The notes under the pieces: generated by a model
Told to the model about the DNA's origin: nothing
Database searches by the model: none
What the model saw: the letters and a program-made list of their open reading frames with translations, nothing else
In this document: piece after piece, positions 33,056 to 42,627 of the stretch
How positions within the stretch are numbered: the first letter of the stretch is position 1
Layout of the letters: each line of letters begins with the position of its first letter
Origin: Oscillospiraceae bacterium
Lineage (GTDB): Bacteria; Bacillota; Clostridia; Oscillospirales; Ruminococcaceae
Length of the DNA: 64,000 bases
Direction: 5' to 3'
NCBI GenBank assembly: GCA_009776305.1
Contig: WRLY01000005.1
Span: 62,001-126,000, forward strand
Translations under genes and position numbers: made by a program

Positions 33056-33354
33056 TGGAAAAAATCGCTCAGGATATAATTATACGTCCGGTAATCACCG
33101 AGCGTTCAACCGATAATTTGCAACAGCGCAAATATACGTTTCGGGTTATGAAGAGCGCCAACAAGATTGAAATTGCAAAGGCGGTTGAGGCACTTTTCTC
33201 CGGCGTAAAGGTGGAGAAAGTCAATACCATGAACGTAAGAGGCAGAAAAAGACGCCAGGGCAGAAACGAAGGTTACACGCCGAGCTGGAAAAAAGCAATC
33301 GTTACGCTTACTGATGATTCAAAGACTATTGAGTTCTTTGATGGAATGATATAG
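33055..33354 (+). CDS. rplW: 50S ribosomal protein L23
   Basis: 99 residues. IIIRPVITERSTDNLQQRKY and VNTMNVRGRKRRQGRNEGY are L23 signatures; it sits at the tunnel exit and binds trigger factor and SRP. The ATG overlaps the rplD stop by one base (TAATG), indicating coupled translation. Confidence 0.97.
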   Translation: MEKIAQDIIIRPVITERSTDNLQQRKYTFRVMKSANKIEIAKAVEALFSGVKVEKVNTMNVRGRKRRQGRNEGYTPSWKKAIVTLTDDSKTIEFFDGMI

Positions 33355-33383
33355 GCAATTTCTAATGAATTGGAGAACTAAAA

Positions 33384-34214
33384 ATGGCTATAAAAACTTA
33401 TAAACCCACCACACCCGGACGCCGGGGAATGTCGGTGGTGGATTACAGCGGTTTATCCAAGGTCGAGCCTGAAAAAAGCCTTTTGCAGACGCTGAAAAAA
33501 CATTCGGGACGCAATAGCTATGGCAGAATTACCGTTCGTCATAAGGGCGGCGGAAACCGCGTAAAGTACAGAATCATAGATTTTAAAAGAAACAAGCTCG
33601 GCATGAACGCCGAAGTTAAAACACTTGAGTACGACCCCAACCGTTCGGCGTTTATAGCGCTGGTACAGTATGAGGACGGCGAGAAAAAGTATATTTTAGC
33701 TCCCGACAAGCTTCGCGTAGGCGATGTTATAAGAGCCGGTAAGGATGCCGACATAAAGCCCGGAAACGCCCTTGTTTTAAGTGACGTACCGGTGGGTACG
33801 GTTATACACAATATTGAGCTTTATCCCGGAAAAGGCGCACAGCTTGTTCGTTCGGCGGGCGGTTCGGCGCAACTTATGGCGAAAGAAGGCAAGTTGGCGC
33901 TAATCAGGCTTCCAAGCGGGGAACTCAGAAACGTTTCTATCAAGTGCATGGCGACAATCGGCTCGGTTTCAAACCCCGACCACTCCAATATAAACTTGGG
34001 TAAAGCGGGCAGAGTAAGACACATGGGTAAGCGCCCGACGGTACGCGGTTCGGCAATGAACCCCTGCGACCACCCCCACGGCGGCGGTGAAGGTAAATCG
34101 CCAATCGGAAGACCCGGACCCGTAACCCCTTGGGGTAAGCCGACCTTAGGCTACAAAACCCGTTCAAAGAAAAAAGCGAGTAATAGTCTTATCGTAAAGA
34201 AACGCGGTAAGTAG
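33384..34214 (+). CDS. rplB: 50S ribosomal protein L2
   Basis: 276 residues, usual length. [20 protein letters not shown] at the N-terminus and the active-centre loop [20 protein letters not shown]. Required for subunit association and peptidyl transfer. GGAG lies before the ATG. Confidence 0.98.
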   Translation: MAIKTYKPTTPGRRGMSVVDYSGLSKVEPEKSLLQTLKKHSGRNSYGRITVRHKGGGNRVKYRIIDFKRNKLGMNAEVKTLEYDPNRSAFIALVQYEDGEKKYILAPDKLRVGDVIRAGKDADIKPGNALVLSDVPVGTVIHNIELYPGKGAQLVRSAGGSAQLMAKEGKLALIRLPSGELRNVSIKCMATIGSVSNPDHSNINLGKAGRVRHMGKRPTVRGSAMNPCDHPHGGGEGKSPIGRPGPVTPWGKPTLGYKTRSKKKASNSLIVKKRGK

Positions 34215-34230
34215 GGAAGGGAAATAGCTA

Positions 34231-34506
34231 ATGAGCAGAAGCATTAAAAAGGGACCTTATGTTTTGGATTCCCTCATGAAAAAAGTAAAAACAATGAATG
34301 AGGCGGGCGACAAAAAAGTCGTTAAGACTTGGAGTCGCGCCAGCACCATTTTCCCCGATTTTGTGGGACATACCTTTGCGGTGCATGACGGGCGCAAGCA
34401 TGTTCCCGTTTACGTTACCGAGGATATGGTAGGTCACAAATTAGGCGAATTTGCGCCGACGCGTACCTACAGAGGTCACGCCGGAAGCAAAACGACCAAA
34501 AAATAA
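34231..34506 (+). CDS. rpsS: 30S ribosomal protein S19
   Basis: 91 residues. [38 protein letters not shown] and the C-terminal [13 protein letters not shown] are canonical. It contacts tRNA and S13 in the 30S head. Follows rplB by 16 bases. Confidence 0.97.
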   Translation: MSRSIKKGPYVLDSLMKKVKTMNEAGDKKVVKTWSRASTIFPDFVGHTFAVHDGRKHVPVYVTEDMVGHKLGEFAPTRTYRGHAGSKTTKK

Positions 34507-34522
34507 TAAGGAGTAAAAAGAC

Positions 34523-34858
34523 ATGGAAGCAAGAGCTGAACTTAAACACGTCCGTATTTCTCCGAGGAAGGTCGGAATCGTGCTTGACTTAATCAGAAAT
34601 AAACCGTGCGATATAGCGATGGCGACATTGAAGCTGACCCCTAAGGCGGCGAGCGAGCCCCTTATAAAGCTTCTGAAGTCGGCTATGGCAAACGCCGAAA
34701 ACAACCACATGATGGACATATCCTCGTGCTATGTTTCGCAGTGCTGGTGCGGAGAGGGCATTACCATGAAACGCATACGTCCCAAAGACCACGGACGCGC
34801 CCACCGCATATTAAAGCGTACTTCCAATATATATTTGGTTGTTAAGGAAAAGGAGTAA
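34523..34858 (+). CDS. rplV: 50S ribosomal protein L22
   Basis: 111 residues. ARAELKHVRISPRKVGIVLD, LKSAMANAENNH and the tunnel hairpin region RIRPKDHGRAHRILKRTSN. The stop codon TAA shares a base with the ATG of a 25-codon small ORF (TAATG). Confidence 0.97.
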   Translation: MEARAELKHVRISPRKVGIVLDLIRNKPCDIAMATLKLTPKAASEPLIKLLKSAMANAENNHMMDISSCYVSQCWCGEGITMKRIRPKDHGRAHRILKRTSNIYLVVKEKE

Positions 34859-34935
34859 TGGCTTTGAAAAATAAACCAAGTGAAAGAGGAAGCGTATTTC
34901 TCGGTTTAATGGCGTATGAAAGGGATGGTATATAA
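34858..34935 (+). CDS. Small ORF (25 aa) between rplV and rpsC, ERDGI family
   Basis: ATG overlaps the rplV stop (TAATG) and follows AAAAGGAG, as a real coupled gene would. The peptide starts MALKNKPSERG and ends LMAYERDGI. An ungapped comparison of its last 23 residues with the ORF before secY (41196-41267) gives about 10 identities, including KN, S, G, F and the whole ERDGI end; the DNA ends in the same 18 bases (GAAAGGGATGGTATATAA). The last codons double as purine-rich upstream sequence for rpsC, three bases on. Not a recognised ribosomal protein. It could be a coupling peptide or a duplicated translational-control module. Confidence 0.6.
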   Translation: MALKNKPSERGSVFLGLMAYERDGI

Positions 34936-34938
34936 AAC

Positions 34939-35901
34939 ATGGGACAAAAGGTTAATCCGCACGGGCTTAGAGTCGGTATTATAAAAGACTGGGATTCCCG
35001 TTGGTACGCGGGGAAGTCGGCGTTCGGCGATACTTTGGTAGAGGATTATAGAATCCGTGAGTATTTCGCGGGTAAAACATACCGCTCCGAAAAGTCTCCC
35101 GTTCCCTTGAAACCCGGTATTTCATTAGTGGAAATAGAGCGCGACGCGACTAAGGTGAAGGTGTTTATCCACACCGCAAAGCCGGGTATATTAATCGGCT
35201 CCAAGGGCGCGGAAATTGAACGTATGAAAAAAGACCTTGAGAAAATCACAAAGGGCAAGCCCGTAAATTTGAATATCATCGAGGTTAAGGAATTAGATAT
35301 GAACGCGCAGCTTGTGGCTGAAAACATAGCCCAGCAGCTTGAACAGCGCGTTTCATTCAGACGCGCTATGAAACAGGTAATCGGCAGAACCATGAGAGCC
35401 GGTGCTAAAGGTATTAAAACAATGGTTTCGGGTCGTCTCGGAGGCGCGGAAATAGCGCGTGCCGAAAGCTATAAAGAGGGTACGATTCCGCTTCAGACGC
35501 TTCGTGCAGACATTGATTACGGCACGGCAAGGGCAAACACGACTTACGGCGTTATCGGCGTAAAGGTTTGGATATACAAAGGCGAGGTCTTAAAAGGTGA
35601 AGTCGGCGCGGCTAAGAAAAGAATCGAGTCTATGAAACGCGAACCGACAAACAGAAAGCCGAGGGGCGAAAAACGTTTTGACGGCAGAAGTAACGACCGT
35701 TTCAGGAATGACCGTCCGGGCAACCGTGAAACAAGAGTAAGAACCGCTTCCGACAGACCGTTTGACAGAAATTCCGACAGAGCCGCAGGCGGCGCAAGAC
35801 CTGCGCCGAGAGCGGAAGTTGCACCAAGGGCGGAGGTTGCTCCTGTAGCCGCACCCGCACCGACACCCGTAGATACTAAAAAAGAGGGAGGTAACGAATA
35901 A
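34939..35901 (+). CDS. rpsC: 30S ribosomal protein S3 with long C-terminal extension
   Basis: 320 residues. Residues 1-215 are standard S3: [20 protein letters not shown], the KH domain with [20 protein letters not shown], and [20 protein letters not shown]. About 100 extra residues follow, rich in Arg, Asp, Asn, Pro and Ala ([15 protein letters not shown], repeated [14 protein letters not shown]). S3 usually ends near 210-230 residues. The extension looks disordered and RNA-binding-like; its role is unknown. No strong ribosome-binding site lies close to the ATG, which follows the small ORF by three bases, so coupling is likely. Confidence 0.95.
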   Translation: MGQKVNPHGLRVGIIKDWDSRWYAGKSAFGDTLVEDYRIREYFAGKTYRSEKSPVPLKPGISLVEIERDATKVKVFIHTAKPGILIGSKGAEIERMKKDLEKITKGKPVNLNIIEVKELDMNAQLVAENIAQQLEQRVSFRRAMKQVIGRTMRAGAKGIKTMVSGRLGGAEIARAESYKEGTIPLQTLRADIDYGTARANTTYGVIGVKVWIYKGEVLKGEVGAAKKRIESMKREPTNRKPRGEKRFDGRSNDRFRNDRPGNRETRVRTASDRPFDRNSDRAAGGARPAPRAEVAPRAEVAPVAAPAPTPVDTKKEGGNE

Positions 35902-36347
35902 TGCTGCTTCCTAAAAGAGTTAAATACAGAAGGCAACAAAGAGGACGCATGAAGGGTAAGGCGTCACGCGGCAACAGAGTTAGCAATGGCGATTTCGGCT
36001 TGCAGGCGTTAGAGCCGTCATGGGTGACCTCAAACCAGATTGAGGCGGCGCGTATTGCAATGACGCGTTATATAAAGCGCGGCGGTCAGGTTTGGATTAA
36101 GATTTTCCCTGACAAGCCCGTTACGCAAAAACCGGCAGAAACCCGCATGGGTTCCGGTAAAGGTTCCCCTGAATACTGGGTGGCTGTAGTAAAGCCCGGC
36201 AGAGTTATGTTTGAAATTGCAGGAGTTCCGGAGGAAACCGCGCGTGAAGCTATGAGACTTGCGTCGCATAAACTTCCGGTAAAGTGCAAGTTCATTAGAA
36301 AGGCAGAGGAGGTTTCGGGTAATGAAGTTAGCGAAGGAAATGCGTGA
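35901..36347 (+). CDS. rplP: 50S ribosomal protein L16
   Basis: 148 residues. [40 protein letters not shown] and [20 protein letters not shown]. The ATG overlaps the rpsC stop by one base. The C-terminus overlaps rpmC by 26 bases, an unusually long overlap that adds an acidic tail (GNEVSEGNA). Confidence 0.97.
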   Translation: MLLPKRVKYRRQQRGRMKGKASRGNRVSNGDFGLQALEPSWVTSNQIEAARIAMTRYIKRGGQVWIKIFPDKPVTQKPAETRMGSGKGSPEYWVAVVKPGRVMFEIAGVPEETAREAMRLASHKLPVKCKFIRKAEEVSGNEVSEGNA

Positions 36348-36552
36348 ATTATCTGAGCTTGAGCTTAATGAAAAGGTTTCAGACCTTAAACAGGAGCTTT
36401 TCAATCTGCGCTTTCAGCACGCGGTAAACCAGCTTGAAAACCCGCAGAGAATAAAAGCTGTCAAAAAGCATATAGCAATCATTAAAACTATACAGCGCGA
36501 ACGTGAGCTTAGTACTTCTGCCGGAAGTACTCGGGCAAGCGCGGCGAACTGA
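36322..36552 (+). CDS. rpmC: 50S ribosomal protein L29
   Basis: 76 residues. [40 protein letters not shown] and [14 protein letters not shown] are L29. The last ~12 residues ([13 protein letters not shown]) are a small extra tail. Starts inside rplP after GAGG. Confidence 0.96.
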   Translation: MKLAKEMRELSELELNEKVSDLKQELFNLRFQHAVNQLENPQRIKAVKKHIAIIKTIQRERELSTSAGSTRASAAN

Positions 36553-36563
36553 GGGAGGGCAGT

Positions 36564-36821
36564 ATGAGCGATAGAAATTTACGCAAGACAAGAGTAGGAG
36601 TAGTCACCAGCGATAAGATGGATAAAAGCATCGTAATCGCTATTAAAGACAATGTTCGTCATCCCTTGTATAAAAAAATCATTAAGCGCACTATAAAGCT
36701 CAAAGCGCACGACGAAAAGAATGAATGTGGCGTGGGTGACAAGGTTGAGGTTATGGAAACCCGTCCGCTTTCCAAAGATAAGCACTGGCGCTTAGTCAGA
36801 GTTTTGGAAAAAGCAAAATAA
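36564..36821 (+). CDS. rpsQ: 30S ribosomal protein S17
   Basis: 85 residues. [40 protein letters not shown] and [27 protein letters not shown] precedes the ATG. Confidence 0.97.
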   Translation: MSDRNLRKTRVGVVTSDKMDKSIVIAIKDNVRHPLYKKIIKRTIKLKAHDEKNECGVGDKVEVMETRPLSKDKHWRLVRVLEKAK

Positions 36822-36835
36822 TCGGCGAAAAATTG

Positions 36836-36857
36836 TAGGGGCGCGTGTTAAGCGTCC
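36836..36857. repeat. TAGGGGC-type short palindrome, diverged copy
   Basis: TAGGGGCGCGTGTTAAGCGTCC: GGGCGC pairs with GCGTCC (one G-T) around GTGTTAA. It fills the rpsQ-rplN gap just before the rplN ribosome-binding site. Related in layout to 8987, 10511 and 44736. Confidence 0.45.
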
Positions 36858-36871
36858 GTGGAGGAATAATC

Positions 36872-37240
36872 ATGATACAAATGCAGTCCCGCCTGAAAAT
36901 AGCCGACAACACCGGCGCTAAAGAAATTATGTGCATAAGAGTGTTGGGCGGAACCCGTCGCAGATACGCCAATATAGGTGACGTAATAGTTGCATCGGTT
37001 AAAAAAGCCGCTCCCGGCGGTACGGCGAAAAAAGGCGAAATTGTACGTTGCGTTATAGTACGCTCAAAAACGGGCGTAAGACGCCAGGACGGCACATATA
37101 TCCGTTTTGACGAGAACGCGGCTGTTATTATCAAGGAAGACAAAAATCCCAGAGGAACCCGTATTTTCGGACCGGTGGCGAGAGAATTGCGCGAAAAGGA
37201 TTATATCAAAATTTTATCGCTCGCGCCGGAGGTTCTGTAA
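36872..37240 (+). CDS. rplN: 50S ribosomal protein L14
   Basis: 122 residues, the canonical length. [40 protein letters not shown] and [13 protein letters not shown]. The start follows GGAGG at 36860; the longer frame from 36845 adds nine unlikely residues. Confidence 0.97.
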   Translation: MIQMQSRLKIADNTGAKEIMCIRVLGGTRRRYANIGDVIVASVKKAAPGGTAKKGEIVRCVIVRSKTGVRRQDGTYIRFDENAAVIIKEDKNPRGTRIFGPVARELREKDYIKILSLAPEVL

Positions 37241-37287
37241 GGGGGCATCGCCCTCGATGTCCCGTAAATTAAACAAGGAGCAATATA

Positions 37288-37602
37288 ATGAACACACTTC
37301 ATGTTAGAAAAGGCGACGAAGTAATAGTCATTTCCGGCAAGGATAAAGGCAAAAAGGGCAAGGTGCTGGAATGTAGCCCCAAAGAGGGTAAGGTAATTGT
37401 CGAGGGGCGCAATATCGTAAGCAAGCACGTGAAGCCTAAAAAGGCGGGTCAGCTCGGCGGTATAGTTAAAGCCGAGGGTGCACTTTACGCTTGCAAGGTT
37501 ATGCCGGTTTGTCCGAAATGCGATAAGCCTACCCGCGTAGGGCATGAGATGAAAAATGATAAGAAAATCAGGGTTTGCAAAAAATGCGGGGCGTCCCTTT
37601 AA
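37288..37602 (+). CDS. rplX: 50S ribosomal protein L24
   Basis: 104 residues. [20 protein letters not shown] (KOW motif) and a C-terminal [11 protein letters not shown]...CKKCGASL with four cysteines, a zinc-ribbon form of L24 found in many bacteria. A hairpin, GGGGCATCG/CGATGTCCC (37242-37250/37255-37263), lies upstream. AAGGAG precedes the ATG. Confidence 0.97.
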   Translation: MNTLHVRKGDEVIVISGKDKGKKGKVLECSPKEGKVIVEGRNIVSKHVKPKKAGQLGGIVKAEGALYACKVMPVCPKCDKPTRVGHEMKNDKKIRVCKKCGASL

Positions 37603-37716
37603 TTGCAAGTTCCGTTTAGGGACAAGGCGTATACACAGGTTAGCAGTCAGTAATTATCACGGAGCGGCAGGGTAAAGAAGCTCCCTGTTTCCGTAAGATA
37701 AGGAGAAAAAATAAAA

Positions 37717-38259
37717 ATGGCAAGAATGAAAACCCATTATAACGAAACCGTTGCCCCCGCTCTTTTTAAGAAGTTCGGTTATAAAAGCATAATGCAGGTT
37801 CCGAAAATCAATAAAATAGTAGTAAACGTGGCTTGCGGTGCGGCAAAGGATAACCCGAAAATAGTGGAAAGCATAACAAGCGACATTAAACAAATCACAG
37901 GGCAAAAACCCGTTATTTGTAAGGCGAAAAAGTCGGTGGCGAACTTCAAGCTCCGTGAGGGGAATATAATCGGATTGAAGGTTACCCTCAGAGATACGGT
38001 AATGTATGAATTCCTTGACAGATTTTTTAACGTTGCGCTTCCGCGCGTAAGAGACTTCAGAGGAATCAGCCCCAACGCCTTTGACGGCAGGGGGAATTAT
38101 TCGGTAGGAATAAAAGAACAGCTTATATTCCCTGAAATTGAGTACGATAAAATTGACGCGGTACGCGGAATGGACATCAGCTTTGTAACAACGGCAAAAA
38201 CGGACGAGGAAGCAAGAGAGCTTTTAAGTCTTATGGGCGCACCCTTCGCCAAGCAGTAG
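37717..38259 (+). CDS. rplE: 50S ribosomal protein L5
   Basis: 180 residues. [40 protein letters not shown] and [20 protein letters not shown]. It contacts 5S rRNA. The 114-base gap from rplX is long for this operon and holds a hairpin CAGGG/CCCTG with outer ACGG/CCGT (37659-37694). AAGGAGA precedes the ATG. Confidence 0.97.
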   Translation: MARMKTHYNETVAPALFKKFGYKSIMQVPKINKIVVNVACGAAKDNPKIVESITSDIKQITGQKPVICKAKKSVANFKLREGNIIGLKVTLRDTVMYEFLDRFFNVALPRVRDFRGISPNAFDGRGNYSVGIKEQLIFPEIEYDKIDAVRGMDISFVTTAKTDEEARELLSLMGAPFAKQ

Positions 38260-38283
38260 TGTTGAGAGAAAGGATAAATCACA

Positions 38284-38469
38284 ATGGCAAAAAAATCAAT
38301 GATAGCAAGCCAAAAACGTGAGCCGAAATTTTCTACCCGTTCTTACAACAGGTGCAAAATATGCGGCAGACCGCACGCCTATTTACGCAAATTCGGCGTT
38401 TGCAGAATTTGTTTCAGAGAACTTGCTTACAAAGGGCATATTCCCGGCGTAAAAAAATCAAGTTGGTGA
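38284..38469 (+). CDS. rpsN: 30S ribosomal protein S14, zinc type
   Basis: 61 residues with [20 protein letters not shown], the four-cysteine zinc site of the S14Z form, and [23 protein letters not shown] lies before the ATG. Confidence 0.97.
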   Translation: MAKKSMIASQKREPKFSTRSYNRCKICGRPHAYLRKFGVCRICFRELAYKGHIPGVKKSSW

Positions 38470-38525
38470 CGATACAATTTAGTTGACGATTATAGTGGTA
38501 GCTTACTATACAAGGAGGAAAAACA

Positions 38526-38924
38526 ATGCAGATAACCGACACGATTGCGGATATGCTGACGAGAATACGTAACGCCAATTCCGCCAAGCACCAATATGTC
38601 GATATCCCGGCTTCCAATATGAAAAAGCAAATAGCGCAGATATTGGTTGACGAAGGCTATATCAAGAGTTTTCGTATAATAGAGGATAACAAGCAGGGTA
38701 TAATCAGAATTACGCTGAAATATACCGATAATAAAGCGCAGGTCATTCAAGGGTTGCGGAGGGTTTCAAAACCCGGACTCAGAATTTATGCAGGTAGCAA
38801 GGATATGCCCAAGGTGATGAAAGGTCTCGGTATCGCTATCGTTTCCACATCAAAGGGCATCATGACCGACAAACGGGCGAGAGCCGAACAAGTCGGCGGT
38901 GAAGTCCTCGCGTTTGTCTGGTAA
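38526..38924 (+). CDS. rpsH: 30S ribosomal protein S8
   Basis: 132 residues. [20 protein letters not shown] and the end [20 protein letters not shown], then VLAFVW. S8 binds its own operon mRNA in E. coli; no matching structure was sought here. AAGGAGG precedes the ATG. Confidence 0.97.
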   Translation: MQITDTIADMLTRIRNANSAKHQYVDIPASNMKKQIAQILVDEGYIKSFRIIEDNKQGIIRITLKYTDNKAQVIQGLRRVSKPGLRIYAGSKDMPKVMKGLGIAIVSTSKGIMTDKRARAEQVGGEVLAFVW

Positions 38925-38948
38925 GTATGGTAAGGAGGAGCTATTATT

Positions 38949-39494
38949 ATGTCCAGAATAGGTAAAATGCCCGTGGCTGTTCCTGCCGGAGTAGATGTTA
39001 AAATCGACGGGAACATGGTAACGGTAAAAGGTCCCAAAGGGACTCTTTCAAGAAATATCAAGCCGGAAATCACAGTAGTTCAGGAAGGCGCTGAACTTAT
39101 TGTCGAGCGCAAAGACGACGACAAAACCAGCCGTTCACTGCACGGTCTCACGAGAACGCTTGTAGCTAATATGGTGACAGGCGTAACCGCGGGCTTTACA
39201 AAAGAGTTGGAAATAAACGGAGTTGGTTACAGATGTGCAAAAAAAGGCAAGGACTTAGACCTTACTTTAGGTTTTTCACATCCTGTCATCGTCACCGATA
39301 CCGACGACATCAAAACCGAAGTCCCCTCGCCTAATAAGATTGTTGTAACAGGTATTGACAAGCAAAAGGTCGGGCAGTTCGCGGCAGAAATACGCAGAAT
39401 TCGTCCTGTTGAGCCTTATAAAGGCAAGGGAATCAAGTATGCCGGCGAATTTGTAGTCCGTAAGGAAGGCAAAGCGGGCAAAGGCAAAAAATAG
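38949..39494 (+). CDS. rplF: 50S ribosomal protein L6
   Basis: 181 residues. [40 protein letters not shown] and the C-terminal [27 protein letters not shown] precedes the ATG. Confidence 0.97.
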   Translation: MSRIGKMPVAVPAGVDVKIDGNMVTVKGPKGTLSRNIKPEITVVQEGAELIVERKDDDKTSRSLHGLTRTLVANMVTGVTAGFTKELEINGVGYRCAKKGKDLDLTLGFSHPVIVTDTDDIKTEVPSPNKIVVTGIDKQKVGQFAAEIRRIRPVEPYKGKGIKYAGEFVVRKEGKAGKGKK

Positions 39495-39550
39495 TTAATA
39501 ATAAATAATGAGTAATCAATGGTTATTCATTGTCTTATCGGGAGTTTATC

Positions 39551-39910
39551 ATGATAAATGTGATTAATAAAAACAAAAACAGATTAAACAGACACAAGCG
39601 TGTTCGCGGTAAAATCACCGGTACGTCTGAGCGTCCGAGGCTTTGCGTTTTCCGTTCGGCAAAAAACATATACGCGCAATTGATTGACGACACTTCAAAA
39701 GCTACCTTGGTTTCGGCGTCCACATTGGACAAGGACTTTAAAGGCAACGGCGGAAACGTCGAAGCCGCAAAGAAAGTCGGACTGACTTTGGCGACAAAAG
39801 CCAAGGCTAAAGGTTTTGAAACCGTTGTTTTTGACCGTGCGGGTTATCTCTATCACGGAAGAATCGCGGCTTTAGCCGACGGTGCGCGTGAAGGCGGATT
39901 GAAATTCTAA
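39551..39910 (+). CDS. rplR: 50S ribosomal protein L18
   Basis: 119 residues. [35 protein letters not shown] and [25 protein letters not shown] at 39540 supports this ATG; the frame could start at a TTG 21 bases earlier but that lacks a site. The gap before it is an AT-rich repeat-like stretch. Confidence 0.96.
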   Translation: MINVINKNKNRLNRHKRVRGKITGTSERPRLCVFRSAKNIYAQLIDDTSKATLVSASTLDKDFKGNGGNVEAAKKVGLTLATKAKAKGFETVVFDRAGYLYHGRIAALADGAREGGLKF

Positions 39911-39963
39911 TTAATAATTAATAGTGAATAATTAATAATTAATAATTATTAATTAACATTTCT
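39911..39963. repeat. AT-rich TAATAATT-type repeat between rplR and rpsE
   Basis: This gap consists of overlapping AATTAATA/TAATAATT units. Similar stretches occur at 2868-2890, 39497-39535 and 55338-55368. It has no coding or hairpin-terminator character. Confidence 0.5.
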
Positions 39964-39974
39964 TAGGAGGAACT

Positions 39975-40475
39975 ATGGCACTTTTAGATGCAGCAAATTA
40001 TGAGCTTTCCGAGAGAGTCGTTAATATTAAGCGGGTATCCAAGACCGTTAAGGGCGGACGTATAATGAAAATTTCCGCTTTGGTCGTTGTAGGCGACGGT
40101 AACGGCGTAGTAGGTTTCGGAATGGGTAAATCTAACGAGGTTCCTGATGCGATTCGTAAAGGAATTGAGGATGCGAAAAAGAACTTAGTTAAAGTAATCA
40201 CAAAAAATTCCACCATACCGCATGAAATAATCGGCAAATACGGTGCGGGCGCGGTGCTGATGAAACCTGCCCCCGAGGGTACCGGCGTTATTGCCGGCGG
40301 AGCTGTGCGCGCTGTTGTTGAAATGGCGGGAATCAGAAACATCAGGACAAAATCCCTGCGCTCCAATAACCCGTGCAATGTCGTGCGCGCAACGGTGCAG
40401 GGCTTGCTGTCTTTGCGCGGCGCGGAAGAAGTAGCCGCCGTAAGAGGGAAGACGGTTAAAGAGCTTTTTGTATAA
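39975..40475 (+). CDS. rpsE: 30S ribosomal protein S5
   Basis: 166 residues. [40 protein letters not shown] and [20 protein letters not shown]. It shapes the mRNA entry site. AGGAGGA precedes the ATG. Confidence 0.97.
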   Translation: MALLDAANYELSERVVNIKRVSKTVKGGRIMKISALVVVGDGNGVVGFGMGKSNEVPDAIRKGIEDAKKNLVKVITKNSTIPHEIIGKYGAGAVLMKPAPEGTGVIAGGAVRAVVEMAGIRNIRTKSLRSNNPCNVVRATVQGLLSLRGAEEVAAVRGKTVKELFV

Positions 40476-40508
40476 ATTCGCGTAATAAAGAAAGGGAGTT
40501 ACACCGTT

Positions 40509-40685
40509 ATGGCACTTAAAATAAAATTAGTCAAATCGTTAATAGGACGTAAAGACAGCCATATCGCAACCGCACATTCGCTCGGACTGCGTAAAATCGG
40601 CGCTGTTACCGTTCAGCCGGACAACGACGCGACAAGAGGGAAAATAAATCATATTTCATACCTTGTGGAGGTTGAATCCGAGTAA
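40509..40685 (+). CDS. rpmD: 50S ribosomal protein L30
   Basis: 58 residues; ATG at 40509 after AAAGGGAG, stop 40683-40685. [34 protein letters not shown] and [10 protein letters not shown] are L30. A perfect hairpin AATTTCGG/CCGAAATT (40684-40691/40698-40705) starts in its stop codon. It lies in the standard spc position between rpsE and rplO. Confidence 0.96.
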   Translation: MALKIKLVKSLIGRKDSHIATAHSLGLRKIGAVTVQPDNDATRGKINHISYLVEVESE

Positions 40686-40746
40686 TTTCGGAAACAACCG
40701 AAATTCACGAGGCAATGAGATTTCATAAAGTAAGGATGGGATTATA

Positions 40747-41193
40747 ATGAAATTACATGAATTATCCCCGGCTAAGGGTTCAAACAAAAAAACCAAACGT
40801 CTCGGGCGCGGTAACGCTTCCGGTCACGGAAAAACGTCGGGTAAAGGTCATAAGGGTCAATGGGCGCGTTCGGGTGGCGGTGTAAAGCCGGGCTTTGAGG
40901 GCGGTCAGATGAAAATCGCTATGCGTATACCAAAGCGCGGTTTTAATAATAAAGCTTTCGCTACGGAGTATGCAATCGTTAATGTCCGCGATTTGGAAAG
41001 CCGTTTTGAAACCGGCGCGGTGATTGACTGCGATGCTATTATTGAAAGCGGGCTGATTAAAAAGCCTTTAGACGGTATAAAAATCTTAGGTACGGGAGAG
41101 TTGTCCAAGGCTTTTACCGTAAAAGCGGCAAAATTTTCGGAAACCGCCAAGACCAAAATTGAAAATGCCGGGGGAAAGGCTGAGGTGGTATAG
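40747..41193 (+). CDS. rplO: 50S ribosomal protein L15
   Basis: 148 residues. KLHELSPAKGSNKKTKRLGR, GHKGQWARSGGGVKPGFEGG and MRIPKRGFNNKAF. AAGGATGG lies before the ATG. A TTG-initiated small ORF starts three bases after its stop. Confidence 0.97.
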   Translation: MKLHELSPAKGSNKKTKRLGRGNASGHGKTSGKGHKGQWARSGGGVKPGFEGGQMKIAMRIPKRGFNNKAFATEYAIVNVRDLESRFETGAVIDCDAIIESGLIKKPLDGIKILGTGELSKAFTVKAAKFSETAKTKIENAGGKAEVV

Positions 41194-41195
41194 TT

Positions 41196-41267
41196 TTGAA
41201 AAATAGAACAAGCGTAACAGGAAAACCATTTACTGATGCCTTGATGTCGGAAAGGGATGGTATATAA
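41196..41267 (+). CDS. Small ORF (23 aa) between rplO and secY, ERDGI family
   Basis: TTG start at 41196, preceded by GAGGTGG at seven-base spacing; 23 codons ending TAA at 41265-41267, directly against the secY ATG. The peptide starts MKNRTSVTGKPF and ends LMSERDGI. Both its sequence and its last 18 bases match the ORF before rpsC (34858-34935): starts in a TTGAAAAATA context, same length from there, same ERDGI end. A coupling or leader peptide for secY is the simplest reading. It is not a known ribosomal protein. Confidence 0.55.
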   Translation: MKNRTSVTGKPFTDALMSERDGI

Positions 41268-42584
41268 ATGTTTCAGATTTTCAAGAATGCGTGGAAAATC
41301 GCTGATTTACGTAAAAAGATTTTATACACGGCTCTTATAATCCTTATATTCAGAATCGGAAGTGCAATTTTCGTACCTTTCCTTGACACCGATGTGGTTC
41401 AGGGTATGCTTGCGGGTGGTGAAAATACACTTTTGGGATTCATGGATACCATGACGGGCGGTGCGCTCGGAAAAGGTACGCTTTTTGCTATGTCCATAAC
41501 GCCGTATATTAACGCCTCGATTATTATGCAGCTCTTGACTGTTGCAATTCCGGTATTGGAACGGCTCAGTAAAGAGGGCGACGAGGGGCGCAAGAAAATA
41601 AATAAAATTACTAAATTTGTGGCGCTCGGCATAGGAATGTTTCAGGCGGTCGCGTTCTACATCACACTCAGAAACAACGGTGCAGTAAGCTATACCGAAA
41701 ATTTTGACGGTTTTTTGGCTATGATTACCATTGTGGGCTGTTTCACGGCGGGCGCATCGCTTATTATATGGCTTGGCGACCAAATCAACGAAAAAGGGAT
41801 TGGAAACGGTATATCAATTATACTTTTCGCAGGTATTGTTTCAAGGCTTCCGATAGATATGATGAACCTCGGAAGGCAGATGTCAATACAGGATTCAAGC
41901 GGTTTCCACAGGAACTTTATCTTAATTCCTTTATATATCGTTTTGTATGTTGCTATGATAGGCTTGGTAGTTTTGATGACCAACGCCGAGCGCAGAATTC
42001 CCGTACAGTACGCAAAGCGGGTAGTGGGACGGAAAATGTACGGTGGACAGTCCTCGCATATTCCCATTAAAGTAGCTATGGCAGGGGTTATGCCGATTAT
42101 ATTCGCTATGTCGATTATGTCATTGCCGCAGACGATTTTATTTTTCTTCGGAATTGACGGTACGGGCGGAGGTTCGGTATTCTGGAACAACTTTTTGCGT
42201 TACTTTAATCAGGGAACTTGGCTATACGCGGTAATATACTTCTTCCTGATTATATTCTTCAACTATTTCTATATTTCAATTCAGTATAACCCTATAGAAA
42301 TAGCCAATAATTTAAAGAAAAATAACGGCGCGATTCCCGGTTATCGTCCGGGCAAGCCAACGTCGGACTTTATTCACAACTCGCTCTCGAAAATCACGCT
42401 GATTGGTGCAATCTTTCTTGGTTTTGTGGCAATCTTCCCAATCGCGTTCTCCAATATCACCGGCATAGCGGGAATGTCTATGGGTGGTACAACTATGCTG
42501 ATTGTGGTCGGTGTTGCGCTTGAAACAGTGCGCTCTCTCGAAAGCCAGATGATGATGCGTCACCACAAAGGATTCCTTGAATAA
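41268..42584 (+). CDS. secY: Protein translocase subunit SecY
   Basis: A 438-residue, ten-helix translocon channel. FKNAWKIADLRKKILYTALI at the start, FAMSITPYINASIIMQLLTV, the cytoplasmic loop NAERRIPVQYAKRVVGRKMY and the C-terminal YNPIEIANNLKKNNGAIPGY, PGKPT. It conducts secretory and membrane proteins. The ribosome-binding sequence lies in the preceding small ORF. Confidence 0.98.
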   Translation: MFQIFKNAWKIADLRKKILYTALIILIFRIGSAIFVPFLDTDVVQGMLAGGENTLLGFMDTMTGGALGKGTLFAMSITPYINASIIMQLLTVAIPVLERLSKEGDEGRKKINKITKFVALGIGMFQAVAFYITLRNNGAVSYTENFDGFLAMITIVGCFTAGASLIIWLGDQINEKGIGNGISIILFAGIVSRLPIDMMNLGRQMSIQDSSGFHRNFILIPLYIVLYVAMIGLVVLMTNAERRIPVQYAKRVVGRKMYGGQSSHIPIKVAMAGVMPIIFAMSIMSLPQTILFFFGIDGTGGGSVFWNNFLRYFNQGTWLYAVIYFFLIIFFNYFYISIQYNPIEIANNLKKNNGAIPGYRPGKPTSDFIHNSLSKITLIGAIFLGFVAIFPIAFSNITGIAGMSMGGTTMLIVVGVALETVRSLESQMMMRHHKGFLE

Positions 42585-42627
42585 TCGGCAATCAACAATT
42601 AACAATGTACAATTAAGGAGAATTGCT

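Noticed and set aside
40713-40745. Ten-codon ORF before rplO resembling the ERDGI micro-ORFs
   Set aside because: It ends in RMGL, shares no other residues with the pair and is too short to separate from chance.
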